Part shown: positions 47,984-53,451 of the stretch, piece after piece | How positions within the stretch are numbered: the first letter of the stretch is position 1 | Layout: every line of letters starts with the position of its first letter | DNA from: a virus | Length of the DNA stretch: 53,451 nucleotides | Reading direction: 5' to 3' (one strand) | IMG/VR virus record: IMGVR_UViG_3300030520_000031 | Coordinates: 1 to 53,451 of that record | Program-made: the position numbers and the translations under genes | Notes under the pieces: generated by a model | What the model was told of the DNA's origin: nothing | The model's database searches: none | The model's input: only the letters and a program-made list of their open reading frames with translations

Positions 47984-49879
47984 TTAGCTGGCGAGGCGAC
48001 CGGCGCTCGGGAAGGCCTCGGCAAAATCGCTCGACACGACGCCTGCGCTATCCGACGCCATGTGCGACTTGCGCTCTTCGCCCGGTTTCGGCTGAGCCAT
48101 CAGCACGGCCTTGTAAGCGCTCGGATGCAAGTCCTTGGTGTCGATCTTCAGCGCGCCAAGAGCGGCCTTGTAGACAGCTTCGGCGCTATCCATCGCAACC
48201 AGCTTGCCGACGTACGGCTTGACGATTTCTTCGGCTTCCGAGATGCCGCGCAGACGGGCGATCGTCGATGCTTCGACGTCTTTCGCCGTTTCCTTGCGAG
48301 CGGCGTCGACTGCCAACTTGATTGCCTTGTCCATCGCGGCCTTATCCATCGGTTTGTCCTTTACTTCTTCGTTGTCATCGGTGGCGCCCGGAATCGGTGC
48401 CTTTCCTTCGCCGTTCTTCGGGTCCGCGTTCGCAGCGCCCGGCGTTTGCACGGGCTCATCTGCCGCAGCAGGAGCCGCAGCGGGCGCGCTCAATGCAGCC
48501 TGAACTTGCGCGAGGTCTTCATCGCTGATCTTGCCGCGCAGCATCGAGAGGATGGCTTCGCACTTCGGATCGGGTTCGTCGGTAGCGATGTTGTCGTCGT
48601 CGTTCGATTCACCGTCCAACTTGTCGAGCAGTTGCACGATGTCGGCGATATCCGCGTCTGCTGCCAGCAGTGGCTTGATCGCGGCCACGATGCCGGGCTT
48701 TTTAGCCAGCCAGTTGGATTTCTTCACGCCAGCCAAGATCGAATTGAGATCAATTGCTGAGTCGGCTGCCAGGACAGCCATAAGGGCTCCCTTGGCCATT
48801 ACCGCTTTTTTGCTAAGGGACTTGCCCATTTTTGAGGCTCCTGTGGATTTGAATACACAACGATTTGCTGCGTCACCAACCATGACGTCTGGACCCGCGC
48901 GACCGGCGCTGACCAAGGCGACATGGTTGAATTTGATGTCCCGCATGACGCCGTCGAACTGCGCGCCTTCATATGTTCCCGGCGTCATATCCGCGCGGTA
49001 GTAGTAGGCGCTCGACAGTTCTTGTTCGGTGCCGTTCTCGATGTTTCTGATCGACTCTTGAACCGAGATGACCATCGAGTTATCGAGGTACGGCGCGTTG
49101 AATGCGGCGGATTCGCCGGTATAGCCAACGACGTTCTTTTGTTTCGGATCGATCGGGCTGACCGGCACGTGCTCATTGAGCACGGGGATCATGTTCGCGG
49201 TCTTGACGGCCTTTTTGATCTCTTCGGGATCGCGCAGCAGCATGTAGATGCGCTTCGGTTGCAGCCTGAGCGTCCCGTCCGGATCTGGGATTTCCTCGCC
49301 CATATAAGGACAAACGTTCGCCTTACTGATATGCGTCAGCGCAATATGCAGACGCCCATCATGGTCATACGTGCGGACACTGCCTTTATCGAACGCAAGC
49401 AAATTGCGCGACGAGAGCGCGGACACCATTGCTTTGTCCATCGCCATGTCATTGGCCGTCTTCACGCCAAGCGCCATATCCACGACTTCACGCACGCCGG
49501 GGTGCAATGGCTCGGGCGGGTTCTTGAGCGATGCCCAGACGAACTTCGTGTGCTCGGACGCGTCAAGTTTCGGCTTGAACTTGTGTCGGATGAATTGTCG
49601 GAACGTGATGAAGTCGACTTCAGAGCCACTGTCGTCCTTGCTGGACGTGTCAGCGATCTTTGTGATCTCACCATACGGACGCGATCCGATCTCTTCCTGC
49701 GTCTCCCGAACGGCGGTCTGCTCAGGCGTTTCGTCGGCATCGCAGCGGCCGCCGGGCAAATCCCACTCATTCGGATGGTTCGAATCGGGCGAGCGCAGCA
49801 GAAACAAGACTTCCTCATCGGGCGTGATGAGCATGATCCCCGCGCCCTTGATGGCTTCGTCTGAGGCAATCTTGGGCAT
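47984..49879 (-). CDS. Nudix hydrolase fused to DUF2213 prohead protease
   Basis: A 631-residue protein from ATG 49879; a further upstream start would cross a hairpin. Residues 1-140 form a Nudix hydrolase, with a complete box starting at Gly44 (Glu50, Arg58-Glu59, Glu62-Glu63, Gly65). Residues about 155-345 match DUF2213 capsid proteases ([72 protein letters not shown]). The remaining 290 residues are acidic, Ala/Pro-rich then helical, and may act as internal scaffold. The ribosome binding site is weak. The Nudix domain might be packaged in proheads or cleaved off; its substrate is not known. Confidence 0.88.
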   Translation of the reverse strand: MPKIASDEAIKGAGIMLITPDEEVLFLLRSPDSNHPNEWDLPGGRCDADETPEQTAVRETQEEIGSRPYGEITKIADTSSKDDSGSEVDFITFRQFIRHKFKPKLDASEHTKFVWASLKNPPEPLHPGVREVVDMALGVKTANDMAMDKAMVSALSSRNLLAFDKGSVRTYDHDGRLHIALTHISKANVCPYMGEEIPDPDGTLRLQPKRIYMLLRDPEEIKKAVKTANMIPVLNEHVPVSPIDPKQKNVVGYTGESAAFNAPYLDNSMVISVQESIRNIENGTEQELSSAYYYRADMTPGTYEGAQFDGVMRDIKFNHVALVSAGRAGPDVMVGDAANRCVFKSTGASKMGKSLSKKAVMAKGALMAVLAADSAIDLNSILAGVKKSNWLAKKPGIVAAIKPLLAADADIADIVQLLDKLDGESNDDDNIATDEPDPKCEAILSMLRGKISDEDLAQVQAALSAPAAAPAAADEPVQTPGAANADPKNGEGKAPIPGATDDNEEVKDKPMDKAAMDKAIKLAVDAARKETAKDVEASTIARLRGISEAEEIVKPYVGKLVAMDSAEAVYKAALGALKIDTKDLHPSAYKAVLMAQPKPGEERKSHMASDSAGVVSSDFAEAFPSAGRLAS

Positions 49880-49890
49880 AGGTCTAGGCA

Positions 49891-49916
49891 ATAAAAAAGC
49901 CCGCGCAGTGGCGGGC
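49891..49916 (-). terminator. Terminator-like hairpin 9 in late operon
   Basis: GCCCGC and GCGGGC pair over 6 bp around 6 bases; the minus strand continues TTTTTTATTG, 12 bases before the protease ATG. Confidence 0.78.
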
Positions 49917-49935
49917 CTTGTTGAATTCGATGGGG

Positions 49936-50094
49936 CTACTTGACTTCTATTCGGATCCCGCGCAAGCAAACCCACTCGGCGGCATCAAGCGCGCGCTTCG
50001 TACCGACGAACGGGCGGTATGCGCGAGCGATAAGCCACGCCGCGGGGATCGTCCACCACGCGAGGCGAACGCTCAGCGTGATTTGCGTGGTCAT
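49936..50094 (-). CDS. Small membrane protein (52 aa)
   Basis: Start overlaps the preceding stop (TAATG). The ORF encodes a short Trp-rich hydrophobic segment ([16 protein letters not shown]) then a basic/amphipathic tail with [19 protein letters not shown]. Too short for usual gene calls but supported by overlap and protein-like composition. From memory, similar peptides occur in other Burkholderiales phages near capsid genes. Role unknown. Confidence 0.55.
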   Translation of the reverse strand: MTTQITLSVRLAWWTIPAAWLIARAYRPFVGTKRALDAAEWVCLRGIRIEVK

Positions 50095-50390
50095 TAGTTA
50101 CCGACCGCGATGTTCAGGCCAGACACGCCGGCGAGTGTCGCCGCAGCGAGATACGCGCCACCACTGAGCGTCAGCACGACGTTGTCGCCCGGCATGATTG
50201 CAAGGCCGGTGCCGGGCGCGACTGTTACGGTGCTGGTGCCGAGCGCGACAAAAACAACCTGCTGTCCGAGATTCGTGACAACCGCAATCGTCGGCGTGCC
50301 CGTGGTCGGGAAAGCCACGTTCCCACCGGCCGCCGTCGCCTGAAACGGAATCGCCGCGGTAGGCGCGAATGAGGACAGTGCAATTGCCAT
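50094..50390 (-). CDS. Small head decoration-like protein
   Basis: A 98-residue beta-rich protein of Gly/Ala/Thr/Val with a VVFVALGTSTVTVAPGTGLAI-like core of alternating strands. Size and location between the Mu F-like head protein and the protease fit a decoration or minor head protein. No known family confirmed. Confidence 0.65.
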   Translation of the reverse strand: MAIALSSFAPTAAIPFQATAAGGNVAFPTTGTPTIAVVTNLGQQVVFVALGTSTVTVAPGTGLAIMPGDNVVLTLSGGAYLAAATLAGVSGLNIAVGN

Positions 50391-50396
50391 TTTCGA

Positions 50397-50648
50397 ATGC
50401 CTGTAATATTAGATGCTATGGAACAGATCCCCGGTCGCCACGAGGCGCTTTGCCGCGCCTATACGATGCGCTCCCTTCGAGATGAAGGGGCACAACTGGC
50501 TGCGATCGCACGGATGTTCGGGTATTCAGTCAGCAGTGTGGAAATCTTGATTGCGTGGCACGAGAGCCTGTTTCCGGTCATTCCGGACCGGGACCATGTG
50601 CTCCCGGTCGATCCGCTGCGCGACTACAAGGTGATCAGGCCGCCGTAG
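50397..50648 (+). CDS. Putative helix-turn-helix protein on the opposite strand
   Basis: An 83-residue plus-strand ORF (ATG 50397, or 50418) within the minus-strand head operon. The middle (LAAIARMFGYSVSSVEILIAWH) looks like a helix-turn-helix and the protein has a natural amino-acid mix. The opposite strand here carries no long ORF. Upstream sequence includes TAATATT, a possible -10 element. It could be a small regulator; no ribosome binding site is obvious. It ends inside the next small gene. Confidence 0.5.
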   Translation: MPVILDAMEQIPGRHEALCRAYTMRSLRDEGAQLAAIARMFGYSVSSVEILIAWHESLFPVIPDRDHVLPVDPLRDYKVIRPP

Positions 50649-50832
50649 GCCGCTCAGCTACCATCATCATAGAAAGCTGCTTGCAACAATGCTGGCAGGT
50701 CGTCCAGTAAAAGTGGTCAAAGACCCCGGGCATCGGGATAACGCACCCGCAGGACTGGCGCTGCTTCCGGATAGCCCATTGCGCAAACATGCCGCCGACT
50801 GCTTCGTCAACAAGCCCGTCTAGATCGTCCAT
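50635..50832 (-). CDS. Small Cys-rich protein (65 aa)
   Basis: ATG at 50832, two bases after the stop of the Mu F-like gene, with GGAGGATTGAG upstream. Contains CGC and a CQHCC pair about 25 residues apart, a possible zinc-binding arrangement. Follows the head gene operon. Function unknown. Confidence 0.65.
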   Translation of the reverse strand: MDDLDGLVDEAVGGMFAQWAIRKQRQSCGCVIPMPGVFDHFYWTTCQHCCKQLSMMMVAERPTAA

Positions 50833-50833
50833 C

Positions 50834-51634
50834 TCAATCCTCCAATCCCGGTATGACCGACCGCGCCACACACCGACAATTAATCAACTGACCCGGCCAG
50901 ATGTAATCGCCGTCAATCAGCATTCCTTTGCTGATGTCGTAAATCTTTCCGTCTGCCGCTTGATGCGACTTACGCGGCTCGCGCCCGCCGTGGCTGTGAA
51001 GCCATTTCGCGTGCGTGATGCCAAGAGACTGCTGACGCACGCGGGTAATCGTCGCGGTCGCCTTGTTATTCTGGTCTCGGGCGATCAAAGCGGCACGACG
51101 TTTGGTGACTCCGAACCGCTCATGCAATTCAGCGGACAGAGTAGACAGATCACGGCCAGCGCTAACCGACCGCATCACAAGCCCTTCGACCTGCGTTAGG
51201 TGCTCACTAGCAATCGACTTAATCAACCCAACGTTTTCACCAAGCGTAGCCTGCAGCACGTCGTTCGCCTCGCGCGTCAGTTTGAAGTCGACGGTGAAGC
51301 CAGCCTTCTTGAGTATGGCCTGTAGCGAGCCATCCGCGCGCTTGAACGCGTTCTCGGCGAAGTATCTCGCCAGCTCGGGCGCTGCGTCGTCAAAACGCTT
51401 CTGCCAGTAGGTCGACAACTTCTTCATGGCCGAACGCAAGGCCATCGCTGGGCTAGCATCGTGAGCCATCTCGGGCTCATTCGCTCGATACACTGCAGTC
51501 AACCAATACAGCAACGAACGGTTCATCGCTTCCACAAGCGCGTCAAGACGCTTCCGATAAGCTGCCTCTAACCCCTGATTCGGATGGGCGGGGCCGAGCA
51601 CAATCGGCTTCTTACTAGGAGCGCGTATTTTCAT
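50834..51634 (-). CDS. Mu F / SPP1 gp7-like minor head protein
   Basis: A 266-residue protein. N-terminal helical region and C-terminal Mu F domain: LIARDQNNKATATITRVRQQ, then GITHAKWLHSHGGREPRKSH and WPGQLINCRCVARSV. Such proteins enter the prohead with or beside the portal and may help DNA ejection. No toxin domain is fused to it, in contrast to the portal upstream. It begins 2 bases after the portal stop. Confidence 0.9.
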   Translation of the reverse strand: MKIRAPSKKPIVLGPAHPNQGLEAAYRKRLDALVEAMNRSLLYWLTAVYRANEPEMAHDASPAMALRSAMKKLSTYWQKRFDDAAPELARYFAENAFKRADGSLQAILKKAGFTVDFKLTREANDVLQATLGENVGLIKSIASEHLTQVEGLVMRSVSAGRDLSTLSAELHERFGVTKRRAALIARDQNNKATATITRVRQQSLGITHAKWLHSHGGREPRKSHQAADGKIYDISKGMLIDGDYIWPGQLINCRCVARSVIPGLED

Positions 51635-51636
51635 GA

Positions 51637-53451
51637 CTAGTCGCCATAAGACACGCGCACAACGATCGGATCGCCAGGAGATTTAGGCGGGATCGTGCCC
51701 ATTACCTTCATCTTTGCATTGCGCGGGAGAAGAACCTCCTTCTCATGCGTGTTGCGCGAGTGTTCCGTCATATCGATTCCGGTTGCGTTTGCACCCGTCT
51801 CGATCTTAAGAACCACACCGCCCAAGCCGATCATGCCAGCCACGCTGGACGATTTCGATGTTGAAGCAAATGCCGGATCAGAAACTGTCATCCCTCGCGT
51901 GATCTGCCCGCCTGGAAATAACTTCTTTGCAGATTCGCGAGACATGCCGCGATAGAGCGTCGTTCCGCTTGTCAGTGGGCTCTTCTCGATCGCGCTATCC
52001 AATCGCTGTACGGACGGATCGCTATCGTTGCCTTCGCGCAATTCGGAATTGATCCGTAGAAAGTCGTCACCCGAATAAGATGAAAGAGTCGACTTCTCGT
52101 TGCTCGTTAGTTTTTTTTTACCCGATGATGAGCCACCAGAACCGAACTCGCCATTCTCGGCGCGGGTATGCTTGCCCTCTTCCCAGTCGGCATCGAGCGC
52201 GAAACTATCCATCGCCGCGCCACCGCTACTGCCCGGGTCTGCTTGCGGCTGCTGCTCCAGGGGATCTAGCCCTTCTTCGTTCGGGCCAGGCTGGCCATTG
52301 TGCGTGACAGGCTCAGGGAGATCACGGTTCAGATCGATGCCGCTGTACGGAGAGTCTTCCTCGCCAGCAATGCGCGCGCGCACTTCTTCCGGGAACAAGA
52401 CGCCGGAATCGATATGAACCTGATCAGTTTCGGCCTCGGCCTTACGGATATTCGCCTTGTCCAGTTCGGACGTGACCTTCAGCGGATTCCATATGAACCC
52501 AATCTCTGGGTCAATTTCACCGAATTTGGACAGTTGAACCAGATTCAGGATCTTCGACAGCGCTGGTGTATATACCTCTTGATTCGCCGCGGTCGTATCT
52601 TGGAACACCTCAATTTCCCCTTGCGAGGATGCATTGAGGCCGGCGGGCGTGATACCCGTCAGATACACAAGCGGCAAGCCAGACGGGGCACACTGCTGCT
52701 CTTGTGATTGCGCCTGTAGCTTATCCAGCCCAGCGAGCGACGCCGAGATGTTGCTGAAATCCTCAGTGTCCTTGTCGATTGCCATGACGCCGTGATTGTC
52801 GCGGCCCATGTTGAATACTTGCAGACGGCGAAACAGGTTCTCAGCGCCACCCCCATTGAGTACTTGCGCCATGTTCGTCTTGAGCGTCCAGACCGTGAAG
52901 GCATGGATCAAGTCAGAGACGGACTGCCGCGTGCGAAGCCAGTTGTCGACATACGGCTTCATCATCTGCGACAGCGACAGGCCGGAGAAGGCATAGGCCG
53001 GCTTCAGGATGTCGGGAACGTCGCGCGTGATAATCGTCAGGAGGCGACTGGAATGAATCTCCTTGCCCATCACAAACCATGAAATCGGCTTGTAGAACGT
53101 AGGGTCAAGCGGGTCGTTCGCGTTATACCGGTTCGGATAGCTCCAGATCGGCTCGATAACCGTCAGGCGCTTAAGGGAATCCAACCCGACCTTATCTTTG
53201 GACTCGACCAGTTCCGACTTCAACTCATCGGTATCGAGTTGATCCGACGTCATGCCCATGTCGACGAAGATCTGCGACCGGCCGAACTTGCCGTCCTGCT
53301 CGATGGCCTCGCGGAACACGGCCTGCACATTGAGACGCTTGAACTCAGCCTCGATGACCTTGATCTTTTCGGACTTGTCTTCCTCGCCCGTTGCCTGGAT
53401 CTTGATCCACTTGCGCGTCATTTCCCGCGCATAGGTCTCAGCAGGCCGGCG
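51637..53451 (-). CDS. Portal protein fused to an ADP-ribosyltransferase-like domain (5' end missing)
   Basis: Open to the window edge; numbering here is from ATG 53421, with at least ten more residues upstream. Residues 1-370 match DUF1073/HI1409-type portals ([71 protein letters not shown]). Residues 412-434 form a linker ([19 protein letters not shown]) like those preceding toxin-type domains in phage head proteins. Residues about 435-594 resemble an R-S-E ADP-ribosyltransferase: Arg491 in LYRGMS, STS at 520-522, and EKE at 560-562 followed by VLLPRN. If displayed inside the head it could enter the host with DNA, like T4 Alt. An A9 run marks the domain junction. Confidence 0.85.
   Translation of the reverse strand, partial: RRPAETYAREMTRKWIKIQATGEEDKSEKIKVIEAEFKRLNVQAVFREAIEQDGKFGRSQIFVDMGMTSDQLDTDELKSELVESKDKVGLDSLKRLTVIEPIWSYPNRYNANDPLDPTFYKPISWFVMGKEIHSSRLLTIITRDVPDILKPAYAFSGLSLSQMMKPYVDNWLRTRQSVSDLIHAFTVWTLKTNMAQVLNGGGAENLFRRLQVFNMGRDNHGVMAIDKDTEDFSNISASLAGLDKLQAQSQEQQCAPSGLPLVYLTGITPAGLNASSQGEIEVFQDTTAANQEVYTPALSKILNLVQLSKFGEIDPEIGFIWNPLKVTSELDKANIRKAEAETDQVHIDSGVLFPEEVRARIAGEEDSPYSGIDLNRDLPEPVTHNGQPGPNEEGLDPLEQQPQADPGSSGGAAMDSFALDADWEEGKHTRAENGEFGSGGSSSGKKKLTSNEKSTLSSYSGDDFLRINSELREGNDSDPSVQRLDSAIEKSPLTSGTTLYRGMSRESAKKLFPGGQITRGMTVSDPAFASTSKSSSVAGMIGLGGVVLKIETGANATGIDMTEHSRNTHEKEVLLPRNAKMKVMGTIPPKSPGDPIVVRVSYGD
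52111..52119 (-). promoter_or_regulatory. A9 slippery run at the portal/ART junction
   Basis: On the minus strand AAA AAA AAA encodes Lys435-437 just after the GSGG linker. It offers A-AAA-AAA for -1 frameshifting and is long enough for polymerase slippage. The -1 frame stops 14 codons later; the +1 frame stops at the first codon (TAA). Both would yield a portal of about 440-450 residues lacking the ART domain. Confidence 0.65.

Noticed and set aside
48923-49864. 313-codon plus-strand ORF opposite the Nudix-protease
   Set aside because: Very Arg/His/Asp-rich composition typical of antisense frames; the minus strand carries clear domains.
50405-50413. AATATTAGA resembling an integrase arm site
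   Set aside because: Single isolated copy far from the integrase; likely chance.

Overview
The window is almost entirely bacteriophage DNA. It encodes a temperate phage with a contractile tail (myovirus): tail sheath, tail tube, baseplate J, gp25-like and spike genes, plus a tyrosine integrase. The GC-rich coding, the gene families and their order fit a phage of Burkholderiales (Burkholderia, Paraburkholderia or Caballeronia); this host assignment is inference. Both ends are cut inside genes. The right-hand gene is a portal whose N-terminus lies beyond position 53451, so the terminase is probably just outside. No tRNA, rRNA, CRISPR array or host housekeeping gene was recognised.

Positions 1-18576 (+ strand) form the early and accessory arm. 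It is a dense run of small genes, most joined by ATGA, GTGA or TGATG stop/start overlaps. Recognisable members are an acyl carrier protein, a KTSC protein, an ERF single-strand annealing protein followed by a YqaJ-type exonuclease (a recombination pair), a NUMOD4-HNH endonuclease broken by an in-frame amber codon, a DNA cytosine methyltransferase overlapped almost throughout by a second long reading frame, Lar-like and DUF551 proteins, a GIY-YIG protein, a DUF4224 protein and the integrase. A candidate attP with four copies of ATATTAGAA follows the integrase. More phage genes follow the attP, so the sequence looks like the virion or circular form rather than an integrated prophage cut at this site.

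Positions 18573-53451 (- strand) form the late arm, transcribed right to left: portal, Mu F-like protein, Nudix-protease fusion, cement protein, major capsid, head completion, neck, sheath, tube, frameshifted tail chaperone, tape measure, hub, spike, gp25, baseplate J, DUF2612, tail fibres, an acyltransferase moron, lysis genes, a repeat-rich fibre, lipoproteins, a glycosidase-like protein and a lipase. Ten terminator-like hairpins punctuate the operon. Two plus-strand genes (37878-38204 and 50397-50648) lie against the direction of late transcription.

The most notable observations are: (1) the portal carries a C-terminal ADP-ribosyltransferase-like domain, and a run of nine A residues sits at the junction, where slippage in either direction would remove the toxin-like domain; (2) the methyltransferase locus appears to be read in two frames, marked by a four-copy DNA repeat that encodes a conserved motif in each frame and by a stop/start overlap that couples the second frame to the next gene; (3) a beta-rich module of about 60-70 residues is present eight times in five virion proteins; (4) the tail assembly chaperone has a T7 -1 frameshift site; (5) Nudix and capsid-protease domains are fused.
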